A stretch of 64,000 nt of DNA, taken from GCA-2686295 sp964402995 (GTDB taxonomy: Archaea > Nanobdellota > Nanobdellia > Woesearchaeales > GCA-2686295). A program made the translations under genes and the position numbers. This document shows, one piece after another, positions 18,875 through 28,928 of the stretch. Location: NCBI GenBank assembly GCA_964402995.1, contig CAYOEA010000008.1:1-64000 (forward strand). Direction: 5' to 3'. The stretch's first letter is position 1; the number at the start of each line of letters is the position of its first letter. Under the pieces are notes generated by a model that saw nothing but the letters and a program-made list of their open reading frames with translations, made no database searches and was not told the DNA's origin.

Positions 18875-19612
18875 TTAATAAGATTTTTCTTTCTCAAATA
18901 GCATAATATTTTCTATAGTTCCTAAATCCCATATAGATTCAACTTTATCAATTATGAATTTTTTACCTTTTAAAATTAATTCATTATATGTCGGTCCAAC
19001 ATAAAATTCTTTATTAACAGTAATATTTTTTTTAATCATTTGATCAGCTGCCCAAATAAAATCGCTTCCTTTTGAGAAATAATACATTCCTGCAGTTGCA
19101 TGATTTGATATAACTTTCTTTTCAGCAACTTCTTCAATGAAATTATCTTGTCCAATTCTAGCATAACTATATTTTATATTATCATTATCAAATACTGAAA
19201 TTATTCCATCAAATTTTAATTTTTTATCAAGTATTTTTTCTTTTAATCCGGATGTGAAATAAGTATCGGTGTTAAATATTACCAACGGGTTTTCATCAAT
19301 TTCCTTTTTTGCAAGTAAAACAGTACAAGCTTGACCTTTAGTTACTTTAGTTATTGAAATAATTTTACATTTTGGAAATTTTTCTTTAAGAATTTTATCA
19401 ATTCCATATTCTTTAATGTGTTCTTTTAAACATATGAATATTAACTTATCAATTGTTTCATCATAGAATTCGAGGCTTTTCATCGCCCATTCAAACATGT
19501 ATTTACCTTTTATTTTAACAAGTGGTTTTGGTACTTCAATTTTTGCATCAGATATTCTTTTACCTCTACCTGCCATTGGTATGATTATTGTAATTTTTGG
19601 CCTATGATGCAT
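18875..19612 (-). CDS. Sugar-phosphate nucleotidyltransferase
   Basis: A 245-residue NTP_transferase-family enzyme. It has the nucleotide-binding start ITIIIPMAGRGKRI, the substrate Lys in EVPKPLVKIKGKYM, and the metal site VIFNTDTYFTSG. It would activate a sugar phosphate to an NDP-sugar for the glycosyltransferases around it. It lacks a C-terminal left-handed beta-helix, so it is a single-domain form. The position between glycan genes and the HAD phosphatase supports a capsule/glycan precursor role; base and sugar specificity are unknown. Confidence 0.85.
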   Translation of the reverse strand: MHHRPKITIIIPMAGRGKRISDAKIEVPKPLVKIKGKYMFEWAMKSLEFYDETIDKLIFICLKEHIKEYGIDKILKEKFPKCKIISITKVTKGQACTVLLAKKEIDENPLVIFNTDTYFTSGLKEKILDKKLKFDGIISVFDNDNIKYSYARIGQDNFIEEVAEKKVISNHATAGMYYFSKGSDFIWAADQMIKKNITVNKEFYVGPTYNELILKGKKFIIDKVESIWDLGTIENIMLFEKEKSY

Positions 19613-19701
19613 AATAGTTAATATTATTGTTGTTTTATAAAAATTTTTGTTTTTAAAATAGAATCATATCATTTTGAATTAAAATTTGTTAAGAGATTCT
19701 T

Positions 19702-20082
19702 TTAATTGATGAGTTTATTAATTTCTTCTTCTGTTTTTTCAATAAATTCATCAGGTCTTATGCATTTATCATCAACATAAAATCCTCCTTTACCACACCA
19801 TGGTTTGCCTATATGAATTTCATCATAAGAAATTTTATTTTTATCTAACCATTCCATAGCTATTTTTAAAGTGTTGGCATTAATTTTACCAACATTTCCT
19901 TTATAGGTTCTCATATTTCTACTAGTATATATTATTATGTAGAATCCTTTTAGTTGATATTCTTTAAGTTTTTTTACAACTTCTTTATTAATAGTTAAAT
20001 CTTTATAGTTTTGTCCTTCTTTTAATTTAGAACAAATAGTACCGTCTAAATCTATAACTATATTTTTATGTTCATTAATCAT
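19702..20082 (-). CDS. Small HAD-family phosphatase (capsule-biosynthesis type)
   Basis: A 126-residue HAD hydrolase. The nucleophile motif is VIDLDGTIC (DxDGT), motif II is IIYTSRN, and the late acidic motif is FYVDDKCIRPDEF. It has no large cap domain, like the short HAD proteins found in capsule and lipopolysaccharide loci. It would dephosphorylate a small sugar phosphate. A TTTA microsatellite occupies its promoter position. Confidence 0.8.
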   Translation of the reverse strand: MINEHKNIVIDLDGTICSKLKEGQNYKDLTINKEVVKKLKEYQLKGFYIIIYTSRNMRTYKGNVGKINANTLKIAMEWLDKNKISYDEIHIGKPWCGKGGFYVDDKCIRPDEFIEKTEEEINKLIN

Positions 20083-20092
20083 TTGAGTTATC

Positions 20093-20130
<38 letters not shown>

Positions 20131-20157
20131 TTATAGTTACTGTAAGATGTTAATTAT

Positions 20158-21324
20158 TTAAATATTTTTTTGATAAGCTTTCAATATATTTTCTGCACAA
20201 ATAGTCCAATTATATTTTTCTTCAGCTCTTTTTCTGGCTTTAATCTCAGATTCTTGTCTTAATTTATCATTTCTTAAGAATTTAATTATTCCATTTGCAA
20301 GTGCTATTTCACTTCCTGCTTTAACTGCAATTCCAGAGTTTCCAAGCATTCGTTTAACTTCTCCAACATCACTTGCAACTATTGCTTTTCCACTTGCTAA
20401 ATATTCAACTATTTTTAATGGGCTTTTACATTTTGTAATATCATTATCTTCAAAGCATGCAACGCATACATCAGCTGCTGCTATGTGACTAGGAACTTCA
20501 TCATATTTTACGAATCCCGTAAATATAATTTTACCGTTTAATCCTAAATCATTACTTTTTTGTTTTAATTCTTCAAAATAATGTCCACCACCTACAATCA
20601 TAAAAGTGGTATTTGGTTCATTTTCTAAAATGATTTTTGCTGATTTCAAAAACATTTCAGCATATTGTCCACCATGTAATTGTCCAAGATAAAGAACTAG
20701 TTTACTTTTAATATTATATTTAGATTTTACTTTTGCGCCATTATTTTTTGGATTAAACTTTTCTAGATCTGCACCTACATGCGAATCTACAATTTTATTT
20801 TGTGAAATGCCAATTTTAACTGCCAATTCTCTTAAATGATTGCTTGCTGTTGAAACTGTATCTGCAAGTTTAGGAATTGTTTTTTCCATAAAATTCAAAT
20901 ATTCTCCATAAGAATAAGAAGGCGGATCCCAATTATAAATTGCATATTCCCAATCATCCCAGTCATAATGAACTGGTTTTTTATGTATATATGCTGCAAA
21001 TAATGCAGGTATTGAAGCAATTGGAAAACATTTTTGAAAATGAACTATATCAGCCCATTTTGCAAGCTTAGTCATTTTAAGCATGTTTTTTGGAAGATGC
21101 CATTTATTTCTACCAAAAGGAATAGTTTCAAAATCTTTATGTTCTTCTTTTAATATTAAACCTCTTTCATGTTCTGGTAAAGGAAAATAAACAAGTTTAA
21201 CTTCATGACCTTTTTTGACAAATTCTTCTGCTATATGAGTTATTCTAATAGTCCATGGTTCCGTAGTTGAATAAATATCATGAGGGTGAATCATCAATAT
21301 TTTGAGTTTTTTTTCTTTTTTCAT
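20158..21324 (-). CDS. GT4 family glycosyltransferase
   Basis: A 388-residue GT-B enzyme. The N-terminal domain starts KILMIHPHDIYSTTEPW and contains HYDWDDWEYA. The C-terminal domain starts around KLVLYLGQLHGGQYAE and has the donor-binding region KSPLKIVEYLASGKAIVAS with the E-x7-E type spacing. It is cytosolic and membrane-associated by family habit. It follows a 39-residue membrane-peptide gene by 3 bp on the same strand, so the two are probably co-translated. Confidence 0.85.
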   Translation of the reverse strand: MKKEKKLKILMIHPHDIYSTTEPWTIRITHIAEEFVKKGHEVKLVYFPLPEHERGLILKEEHKDFETIPFGRNKWHLPKNMLKMTKLAKWADIVHFQKCFPIASIPALFAAYIHKKPVHYDWDDWEYAIYNWDPPSYSYGEYLNFMEKTIPKLADTVSTASNHLRELAVKIGISQNKIVDSHVGADLEKFNPKNNGAKVKSKYNIKSKLVLYLGQLHGGQYAEMFLKSAKIILENEPNTTFMIVGGGHYFEELKQKSNDLGLNGKIIFTGFVKYDEVPSHIAAADVCVACFEDNDITKCKSPLKIVEYLASGKAIVASDVGEVKRMLGNSGIAVKAGSEIALANGIIKFLRNDKLRQESEIKARKRAEEKYNWTICAENILKAYQKNI

Positions 21325-21327
21325 TTT

Positions 21328-21447
21328 TTACGATCCAGGAAATATTTTATGTTTCTTAATTTTTTCCCAGAATAAAAGGAATAAATCCATGATTATTGTA
21401 ATCATAATTAAGAAAACTAATACTATAAATTTGAAAAATTTATTCAT
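21328..21447 (-). CDS. 39-residue single-pass membrane peptide
   Basis: The ORF starts at 21447 and reads MNKFFKFIVLVFLIMITIIM, then DLFLLFWEKIKKHKIFPGS. It has one hydrophobic segment with a basic C-terminal end. Its stop codon lies 3 bp before the GT4 start, which suggests an operon and possibly a membrane anchor or partner of that enzyme. No family is recognised. Confidence 0.55.
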   Translation of the reverse strand: MNKFFKFIVLVFLIMITIIMDLFLLFWEKIKKHKIFPGS

Positions 21448-21480
21448 AAGAATTATTTTTTAAGAGTGATATTTAAACTT

Positions 21481-22518
21481 TTATACAAAATTAACATGTT
21501 TTGGGTCTTTTTTTAAATGATAGTTCATTAATTCATTAGTTTTATCAAACCAGCAAGAAGGACATTTTTTTAAATCTTGTTTTAAAACTTTATCCATTCT
21601 TAATTTACTAAGCCATACTTCTTTAAAACTCATATCATTTATATTTCCAATTTTAAATTCATTTATGTTTTTAGTCCAACAGCAAGGGTAAAGATTTCCA
21701 TTTGCTGCAATTACTGCAACAAAGTGTTGATAATAACAAACATCGTAGTTTTTACAATTTTTAAGTGCATCTTTTCTATTCTTTAAACCAAATACTCTAA
21801 ATTTGTCTGTTTGAAGTTTTGAAGCTTTATCAATTAAATCAAAATATCCTTCATAATAATCTTTCATAATATCTTCTTCATTTACAGTATTCACAATTGA
21901 GAATCTAACATTATCAACTAATAATTCTTTTGCCATAATTGCAAAATCGTATGCTTCAGTATAATTTTCGGGTTTTGTTAAAAAAGACATTCCAATAACA
22001 ATATTAGGATTTTCTTCTTTAATTTGTTTTATTATAGTTTTAGGAATATTATCAGTACAACCTTGAACTTTAATATATGTTTCATCACTGGCTGCATCAA
22101 TACTAAATCTAATCCAACTAGCTTTCTTAATAAAAGGAAGATGTTCTTGTTTAATTTTAGTTCCGTTTGTAATAATACCTAATTCTAATCCTAATTCATT
22201 TATTTTTTTTAAAACTGGAATTATTCCTGGGTGAACAAATGGTTCTCCGCCTCCTTGTATGATAATCGCTTTAACACCTGCTTCTTTAATTTCTTCAAGA
22301 AGCTTTAGAAGTCTGTTTGTTTCAATAAATTGTTTTTCTTGAAAATCTATGTTTTCTGCTCTTTCACTTTCTTTTCTATATGTGCAATATGAACAATTAT
22401 GATTACAAATATTTGTTATATCTAATTGAACTTGAGCTGGTATTGGAAATTCGCCTTTTTTTAAAAGCTCAATCTTATCTTGATGATGTAGAACTTTATA
22501 TGGTGAGTAAATTTCCAT
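21481..22518 (-). CDS. Radical SAM/SPASM protein
   Basis: A 345-residue stand-alone protein. The cluster motif is C38, C42 and C45 (NICNHNCSYCTYR), with QGGGEP for SAM and an N-terminal strand PAQVQLDITN shared with the other SPASM proteins here. The C-terminal part has AANGNLYPCCWTKN and KKCPSCWFD, consistent with an auxiliary cluster. It is divergent from the surface-protein gene at 22624 and closes the glycan region. Substrate unknown. Confidence 0.85.
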   Translation of the reverse strand: MEIYSPYKVLHHQDKIELLKKGEFPIPAQVQLDITNICNHNCSYCTYRKESERAENIDFQEKQFIETNRLLKLLEEIKEAGVKAIIIQGGGEPFVHPGIIPVLKKINELGLELGIITNGTKIKQEHLPFIKKASWIRFSIDAASDETYIKVQGCTDNIPKTIIKQIKEENPNIVIGMSFLTKPENYTEAYDFAIMAKELLVDNVRFSIVNTVNEEDIMKDYYEGYFDLIDKASKLQTDKFRVFGLKNRKDALKNCKNYDVCYYQHFVAVIAANGNLYPCCWTKNINEFKIGNINDMSFKEVWLSKLRMDKVLKQDLKKCPSCWFDKTNELMNYHLKKDPKHVNFV

Positions 22519-22623
22519 TTAATTTTAGAATTAAACTTTTATTAAAAAGTTTTTCATATTTTAGGGTGGAATAAATGAAAAAAGAGGAAACATATTTATA
22601 TTGTTATTATATTATTCTAGAGG

Positions 22624-23463
22624 ATGGTTGCTAAAAAACATAAAGAATTTGATGATGAAATTAGTTTGAAAACTTTATTGATTGTTTTTGTTTTTGGATT
22701 AGTAATTATTGGTGGGCTTTATTTGTTTAGTAATTCTAATTTATTTACTTCAAATACTGATTCTGATATTGTTTTTGATGATTTTGAGGAAGAGATTAAT
22801 GAATTTGAATCTTTAGATGATGATTTTATTGAGGAAGAAACTTTTATTGATGATTTAAATGATGCTGAGGAATTTGAAAACCTTGATTTTGAAGAAGAAA
22901 CTTTTATTGATGATTTAAATGATGCTGAGGAATTTGAAAATCTTGATTTTGAAGAAGAAAGTTTTATTGATAATGTTGATGATGTTGAAGTTATTAATGA
23001 ATCTGTTGCTTATAATTTACTTCAAGATTGTTACCCGGAAGAAAGATCAGAACCTTGTTTGATGCGACTTTTAGTTAATCAATCTGATATTCAAGTTTGT
23101 GATACTCTTATTCTTGTGAATCATAGGATTAATTGTAAGTCATTTTTTGCTCAAATTAATTTGAATACTTCACTTTGTGAGTTAATAAATAATTCAAGTG
23201 AATATGTTGCTTGTATTTCAAAAATAAATATTCAATTAAATAAAAGTATTTCTTTTTGTGATGAAACTTTTAATGATTGGGATGCTCAAAGATGTAAAAG
23301 GATATTTGCTTTTACGCTTAATAATTCTGATTATTGTGATTTAATATCTGATATATCTTTAAGAGATAAATGTTATTTTTCTTTAGCTATTAAATTAAAT
23401 GATCTTTCTTTTTGTGAATCATTAGTGAATCCTAAATATAAAATTAGTTGTCTTTCTTATTGA
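22624..23463 (+). CDS. Membrane-anchored acidic protein with Cys-pair repeats
   Basis: A 279-residue protein. It has a short cytoplasmic basic N-terminus and one membrane segment at ~18-37 (TLLIVFVFGLVIIGGLYLF). A very acidic linker (~45-125) contains two near-exact copies of a 20-residue repeat. The C-terminal ~145 residues carry about six repeats with paired cysteines spaced ~8-12 apart (e.g. LRDKCYFSLAIKLNDLSFCE), probably an extracellular disulphide-stabilised domain. Function unknown; a cell-surface role is inferred. Confidence 0.7.
   Translation: MVAKKHKEFDDEISLKTLLIVFVFGLVIIGGLYLFSNSNLFTSNTDSDIVFDDFEEEINEFESLDDDFIEEETFIDDLNDAEEFENLDFEEETFIDDLNDAEEFENLDFEEESFIDNVDDVEVINESVAYNLLQDCYPEERSEPCLMRLLVNQSDIQVCDTLILVNHRINCKSFFAQINLNTSLCELINNSSEYVACISKINIQLNKSISFCDETFNDWDAQRCKRIFAFTLNNSDYCDLISDISLRDKCYFSLAIKLNDLSFCESLVNPKYKISCLSY
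22833..22972 (+). repeat. 60-bp tandem repeat encoding an acidic 20-residue unit
   Basis: Two nearly perfect 60-bp copies and a decaying third encode EEETFIDDLNDAEEFENLDF-type units in the acidic linker of the surface protein. The period is exactly 60, so frame is kept if copy number changes. Confidence 0.9.
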
Positions 23464-23497
23464 AAACTTTTTAAATAGTACTTCTTTATTTAGTTTT

Positions 23498-23851
23498 ATG
23501 AGAAAGGTTTTATTTGTAATTTTAATTTTTAGTTTATTTTTATTTCAACTAGTTTTAAGTTCTAATTTTGTTGCAAGTCAAACATGTTCTTTATTTACTA
23601 TTGCGGCAGAGTGTGCGGACGCTGGAAGATCTAAGTGTAATTGGTGTGCAGGTAGTGGAAGAAATGGTGTTTGCACGGATAACTGCGTTAGATGTGCATT
23701 TAACCCAAATCCAGGAACTGGAATTGGAATTCATAATTGTGTTCCTGAGTTTGGTGATTTTGCTGGTTTGGCTGGTTTTGGTGGTGTTGTTGCTGTTGCT
23801 GGTGCTGTTTTGTTGTCTACTTTTATGTTTAGAAGAAAAAAGCGTGAATAA
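23498..23851 (+). CDS. Secreted Cys-rich protein with PEF-CTERM-like sorting signal
   Basis: A 117-residue protein. Residues 1-27 are a signal peptide (basic MRK, a hydrophobic core, then VASQT). The mature part has about nine cysteines. The C-terminus is tripartite: the motif VPEFGDF, a hydrophobic helix of about 20 residues (LAGFGGVVAVAGAVLLSTFM), and a basic end RRKKRE. This is the layout of archaeosortase/exosortase substrates of the PEF-CTERM kind. The archaeosortase gene is convergent and ends 9 bp away. The protein would be cleaved at the motif and attached to a membrane lipid or moiety. Confidence 0.8.
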   Translation: MRKVLFVILIFSLFLFQLVLSSNFVASQTCSLFTIAAECADAGRSKCNWCAGSGRNGVCTDNCVRCAFNPNPGTGIGIHNCVPEFGDFAGLAGFGGVVAVAGAVLLSTFMFRRKKRE

Positions 23852-23860
23852 TTATTCTTT

Positions 23861-25318
23861 TTAATCTTTTACTTGTTTGGATTCTTTCATTAAATATTTT
23901 CCAGTTAAAGGCCAAAAGATTAAGAAATATATTATGAATGTTATGATTCCAATATTTGTATGAAAACTGTTTAATGCAAATTCTCTGCTTATGAAAGCTC
24001 CCACAATTAATATTAGATATACTCTTATTATATTGAATACAAATACTCCAATAATTCCAGGTATATACATGAATAATGCTTTTATATGATTTATTTTTCT
24101 CCAATTAAAAATTATTAGTAAAGTATATGCAATTAAGAAGTAGCCAATTCCTTCAACTCCAGAACAAGTATCAGCAATGAAGACTATGAAATTTCCAATT
24201 CCTAGTTTTGGAAGTGCTGGATTTAAAAAACCAACTGTTGGATTTAAAAAAGTAATTTTAAGAAGAAAATAAACAGAATAAGTAACTATCTTGGATAAAT
24301 AAATCCATTGGTTTTGAATCCAAATTGCAAAAATATACATTAAATATGCAAAAACTGTTGAAAATAAAAGTTCTATTTTTGCTTTTTTAACTATTTCCTT
24401 TGTAGTTTTTATTCCAAAAATAGCTATAAATAAACTTATAATTGCTAATATTCTAAAAATAAACCCTAATTTAAATAATACGCTAAACCAGCTTTCATTT
24501 TCAGTTTTTATAAACCAAACAAATTCATTAAAAGGTTCAACATTTTCCCTTCCATTATATTTAATAAAAGAATTATGATTTGTATAAACTTCTTGTGTGG
24601 ATAAAGCAATTAATACCCCGCACTCTTTTTGAACTATCATTTCGTTAGCGCCAATTTGAAGATCACTAATTTTAATATCTAGACTCATCCAATCAGTGTT
24701 CATTTTTTCAAGTTTTAAGAATTCATCACTTACATCATAGCTATGATTATTAATTTTCATCAAAATACTGCAACTTTCATTTTCAGAAGATCCAGGCATC
24801 CACATTCCATGCCAAACAATTTGTGCATTTTCAGGGATTTTATCAAGGTAAGCTATTTTTTTAAAATAATCATTAGAAAATTCAATGTCAGGAAGTACGT
24901 TCTTTCTAATATTTTTATCACTTAAGACTCCTATTGATAACCATCTTGAAGAATCAAAATTCACAACATTATCTTTTTCAACACTTACTCCTTCATTTAA
25001 GATTTTATCAATATTGCCTTGTGTTGCAAAACTTGCAATGAAAAAAAGAATCGCTATAAAAAAAACAATTAAACTTTCTTTTGAAATTAAAGAATTCATT
25101 TTTATTTTTTTAATCTTATTAAAACTTAGAAAAATAAATAAGATCACTATTAATGATATAATCTTCATCATTTTTTGAAGTAAAAAGGCATTTCTTAATT
25201 GAAATGCAAAGTCTGGAGCCTTAATAAATGGAATTATTAAAGTAAATACTAATATTAATAGAGATAATAAGAATATGCTTGTTCTTATAATTAAACTCTT
25301 AGAATTCTTATCCATCAA
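23861..25318 (-). CDS. Archaeosortase/exosortase family transpeptidase
   Basis: A 485-residue polytopic protein. The C-terminal sortase core shows the three conserved catalytic residues: Cys385 in IADTCSGVEGIGYFLIAY, Arg432 in FNIIRVYLILIVG and His453 in NSFHTNIG. The N-terminal part has three or four membrane segments and a ~200-residue extracytoplasmic insert containing WLSIGVLSD and WHGMWMPGSS, which is larger than a minimal archaeosortase. It would cleave and transfer proteins with a C-terminal sorting signal, and a candidate substrate is encoded convergently next to it. A second, degenerate paralogue is at 41346-42830. Confidence 0.88.
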   Translation of the reverse strand: MMDKNSKSLIIRTSIFLLSLLILVFTLIIPFIKAPDFAFQLRNAFLLQKMMKIISLIVILFIFLSFNKIKKIKMNSLISKESLIVFFIAILFFIASFATQGNIDKILNEGVSVEKDNVVNFDSSRWLSIGVLSDKNIRKNVLPDIEFSNDYFKKIAYLDKIPENAQIVWHGMWMPGSSENESCSILMKINNHSYDVSDEFLKLEKMNTDWMSLDIKISDLQIGANEMIVQKECGVLIALSTQEVYTNHNSFIKYNGRENVEPFNEFVWFIKTENESWFSVLFKLGFIFRILAIISLFIAIFGIKTTKEIVKKAKIELLFSTVFAYLMYIFAIWIQNQWIYLSKIVTYSVYFLLKITFLNPTVGFLNPALPKLGIGNFIVFIADTCSGVEGIGYFLIAYTLLIIFNWRKINHIKALFMYIPGIIGVFVFNIIRVYLILIVGAFISREFALNSFHTNIGIITFIIYFLIFWPLTGKYLMKESKQVKD

Positions 25319-25423
25319 TTAATCATTATTTTAATCAGTTTAAAAAAGTTTTCAAATAGTTTTTTTATAATATGATGTTTTAAAGTGAAATCTTTATTAA
25401 GCCTTTTAACTTTTATTTTCATA

Positions 25424-27919
25424 ATGACTTTTTCAAGATTAAAGAAAATCATATTATTGTTATTCTTATTATCAGGTTTATCTGCTTTAGTTTATGAAGT
25501 TGTTTGGTTTAAGATGTTTAGTTATTTGTTTGGTGTCACTATTTATTCTCTTACAGTTGTAATTGCTATTTTCATGTTAGGATTAAGTTTTGGAAGTTTT
25601 TTATTTGGGAAAAGAATTGATAAATCAAAAGATCCTGTTAAAATTTATGTTCTTTTAGAATTAGGGATAATACTTTATGCATTATTTTTTCCGTTATTAT
25701 ATAAATTATTGAATAATATAATTATTTTCTATTATAATCATTCATCCAATTCTGAATTTGATTTATTAATAAAGATTTTTCTGGCTTGTATTTTTTTAAT
25801 AATTCCAACAACTTTAATGGGCGGTACTTTACCTGTTATGAGTAGATTTTTAATAAAGAACAAGAATGAAATTAGTGAAACAGTTGGAGAATTATATGCA
25901 TTTAACACTTATGGGGGAGTATTAGGAGTTATTTTGAGTGCTTTTATTTTAATTCCAATTTTAGGTTTAAATAACAGTTTATATTTTGCAGCAATGATTA
26001 ATTTAATCGTATTATTTTCAGTTTTACTTTTAAGAAAAAAAATTAATTATAAATATCCAGAAATCTTAAATCTTAAAAATTTAAAAGATATATATTCAAA
26101 AAAATTCATGATAATTCTTTTAATAATGTTTTTCTTTTCAGGGTTCATATCTTTTTCTTATGAAGTCTTATGGTTTAGAATTTTACGTGAAGCTTTTGGT
26201 TTGCATATACACGCATTTGCAATTATGTTAGGAAGTTTGTTATTTGGTCTTGCATCAGGAAGTATTATTTATGCAAGAGTTTTATATGATAAAAAGAATC
26301 AATTAAAATTATTTGCTTTAGCACAATTGTGTATTGCTTTATCAGTTATTATTACTTTAGTCATATATCAATATTATTTCATTTTATCGCCATTATTAAA
26401 ATCATTATCTTCTTATGCAGTTGTTTTACTGCCTTCCTTTTTTATTGGTTTAACTTTTCCAATAGTAACTCAATTATATGTTTCAAAAATAAAATTTGTT
26501 GGAAAAAGATTAGGTTTTGTATATTCGATAAATATCATTGGAACTATTTTAGGATCTATAATAACAGGTTTTTGGCTTTTAAGTTATTTAGGTATTAGAA
26601 ATAGTTTAGCAATTATGATATCTGGAAACTTTATTTTAGCTTTAATTGCTTTCTTTATGATAATAAATTTTTCTAAGAAGAATACTCGTTTTAATTTTAA
26701 TTTTAAAAATATTTATAATTATTTAATCTTCGTATTTTTACTTATAATTATATTTGCGAACATATTTATTCTTCATCAAGGCGGATCTTTTAAAATGAAA
26801 ACTTTCTCTTCTGGAAATGAAATTTATTTTAGTGAAGGTTTAAACTCAAATATACAAGTTATTACTTTTGATGATTCTTCAATGATTTACCTTGATACTA
26901 AAGTTATGGCTTCAACTATTTATGAAGATGTGAAACTTTTAAAATTAATATCACACCTCCCATTAATATTTAATTCTAATACACAATCAAAAGATGTTTT
27001 AGTTATTGGTCTTGGAACAGGCATGACTGCAGGCTCAGCTAGTTTATACAATTTATCGAATTTAACAGTTGTTGAACTTTCAAGAAATATGAAACCTGCA
27101 GCAAATTTATTTAGTAATTACAATTATAATTTAACAAAAAACGAGAATGTCACTTTTATTTTTGATGATGCTAGAAATTATTTATTAAGAAATGATAATT
27201 TGTACGATGTTATTGCTTCCGACCCTATAGATCCTTGGATTTCTGGAGCTGGAAATTTATATAGTTTAGAATTTTATCAAGAAGTAAAAAATAGTTTAAA
27301 AGATAATGGGATTTTTTCTCAATGGTTACCTTTATATGGTGTTTCAAAAGAAAATTTGGAAATCATCATTTCAACTTTCTTATCAGTATTTCCCGAAACT
27401 AGTATTTGGTATTCTAAAAGTGATGTAATTATTTTAGGTTCAAAAAACGAATTAATTATTAATTATCAGAATTTAGAAACAACTTTTAAAAATAAGAAAA
27501 TACTTCATGATTTTAACACTATCATGATAAATAATTCTGCCGAATTATTAAGTCATTATATAACAAATCAAGATACTTTAATAGATTTTGTTAAAACTGC
27601 TAAAATAAATTCTAATAATTTTCCCATTCTTGAATATTCTGAAAAAGTTCCTCATATATCGTCAACAATTAATCCAAATAAATTGTTAATATTAGATATT
27701 AAAAATAACAATATTTCTTTTTTAGAGAATATTAGTTCTCAAGAAAGAATTATTTTAGATCAATATTTTAATTCAAAACTACATGTATTAAAAGCAGAAA
27801 CATCATTAAATATTTCTATTCAAAAAGAAGAATTAGAATTAGCACTCGAAATTAACCCACAAGATTTAGATGCTCAATTTGACTATGATATTCTTATTGA
27901 ACATAATAACTCAACTTAA
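25424..27919 (+). CDS. Membrane-fused spermidine-synthase-like protein
   Basis: Residues ~1-420 have about twelve membrane segments with the repeated family signature SGLSALVYEVVWFKM and SGFISFSYEVLWFRI in its two halves. The C-terminal ~380 residues are a Rossmann methyltransferase/aminopropyltransferase-like domain (VLVIGLGTGMTAGSA, TVVELSRNM, and SDPIDPWISGAGNLYS). The proximal substrate acid positions look altered, so polyamine synthesis is not assured. I chose the ATG at 25424 over the upstream GTG at 25385 because the TATA-like stretch at about 25364-25374 puts the RNA start near 25394. Confidence 0.8.
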   Translation: MTFSRLKKIILLLFLLSGLSALVYEVVWFKMFSYLFGVTIYSLTVVIAIFMLGLSFGSFLFGKRIDKSKDPVKIYVLLELGIILYALFFPLLYKLLNNIIIFYYNHSSNSEFDLLIKIFLACIFLIIPTTLMGGTLPVMSRFLIKNKNEISETVGELYAFNTYGGVLGVILSAFILIPILGLNNSLYFAAMINLIVLFSVLLLRKKINYKYPEILNLKNLKDIYSKKFMIILLIMFFFSGFISFSYEVLWFRILREAFGLHIHAFAIMLGSLLFGLASGSIIYARVLYDKKNQLKLFALAQLCIALSVIITLVIYQYYFILSPLLKSLSSYAVVLLPSFFIGLTFPIVTQLYVSKIKFVGKRLGFVYSINIIGTILGSIITGFWLLSYLGIRNSLAIMISGNFILALIAFFMIINFSKKNTRFNFNFKNIYNYLIFVFLLIIIFANIFILHQGGSFKMKTFSSGNEIYFSEGLNSNIQVITFDDSSMIYLDTKVMASTIYEDVKLLKLISHLPLIFNSNTQSKDVLVIGLGTGMTAGSASLYNLSNLTVVELSRNMKPAANLFSNYNYNLTKNENVTFIFDDARNYLLRNDNLYDVIASDPIDPWISGAGNLYSLEFYQEVKNSLKDNGIFSQWLPLYGVSKENLEIIISTFLSVFPETSIWYSKSDVIILGSKNELIINYQNLETTFKNKKILHDFNTIMINNSAELLSHYITNQDTLIDFVKTAKINSNNFPILEYSEKVPHISSTINPNKLLILDIKNNNISFLENISSQERIILDQYFNSKLHVLKAETSLNISIQKEELELALEINPQDLDAQFDYDILIEHNNST

Positions 27920-28052
27920 TTAATTTAATTCCTAATTTATATTTTATTAACGCTTTCTACTAATTTATGATGAGTTTAATAAAAAAAGTTTTAAATGTGC
28001 AACCAGATAAAAGAAGTAAATAAAGTGCAACACGGATTTGAGATGATAATTA

Positions 28053-28928
28053 ATGAAATTTAATGTAAGTGTAGGCATAATTGCCTATAATGAAGAAGGA
28101 ATCATAAAAAGGAATATTGAATCTATTATAAAACAAAAAACCAAATTTGCAAATATAGAAGAAATAATAATTATATCTTCAGGTAGCACAGATAAAACAA
28201 ATCAAATTGTATGTGCTATAGCAAAAAAAGAGAAAAGAATAAAGTTTGTATGTGAACCAAAAAGAGAAGGTAAAAGTAAAGCGATTAACACACTTCTAAA
28301 AAAAGCTAAAAATGAAATTATCATATTATCAAGTGCAGACATAGTGGCAGAAAGTAATTGTATTGAAAAATTATGCTCACATTTTAAAAATAAGGATATA
28401 GGAATAGTTGCTTCAAGAGTTAAACCAAATGAAAGTCAAAATAAAAACTTACAAAGAATGACTGATTTCTTATGGGAAATTCATCATAAAGTATCACTAG
28501 AAAAACCAAAGTTTGGAGAACTTATTGCATTTAGAAAAATTGATTCCATACCTAGAACAACAGTCGATGAAGAAGAAATAGCCTCTGAATTAGAAGAAAA
28601 AGGATTTAAACCATGTTATGAACCAAGAGCAGTAATTCACAATAAAGCGCCTGAAAGCTATAGAGAACTTATCAGACAAAGAAGAAGAATATACTATGCA
28701 CATCACGAACTATTAAAACGGAAAAACTATCGAGCAGCAACTTTCAGCACTAGAATGATCATAAGAAAGACTGTAATGCACTTAATTAGAAAACCAAAAG
28801 ATATAATTCCATGTATGAAATTAATCATGATAGAATTATTATCAAGAATTTTTGGTTGGATAGATTATAAAAGTAAAAAAGACCATCATATATGGAAGAT
28901 ATCAAATAGTACAAAGAAATTCTTGTAG
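28053..28928 (+). CDS. GT2-like glycosyltransferase
   Basis: A 291-residue GT-A protein starting with VSVGIIAYNEEGIIKRNIES and containing IISSGSTDKTNQI. At the metal-site position the sequence is LSSADIVAES, so the usual DxD is reduced to a single acidic residue. ETED-like residues are replaced by DEEEIASELEEKG, followed by a basic tail rich in RRR. Its last 32 bases are duplicated 1,903 bp downstream. Codon choice (many AGA, ATA) is a little different from the glycan locus. The activity is uncertain because of the changed metal site. Confidence 0.75.
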   Translation: MKFNVSVGIIAYNEEGIIKRNIESIIKQKTKFANIEEIIIISSGSTDKTNQIVCAIAKKEKRIKFVCEPKREGKSKAINTLLKKAKNEIIILSSADIVAESNCIEKLCSHFKNKDIGIVASRVKPNESQNKNLQRMTDFLWEIHHKVSLEKPKFGELIAFRKIDSIPRTTVDEEEIASELEEKGFKPCYEPRAVIHNKAPESYRELIRQRRRIYYAHHELLKRKNYRAATFSTRMIIRKTVMHLIRKPKDIIPCMKLIMIELLSRIFGWIDYKSKKDHHIWKISNSTKKFL

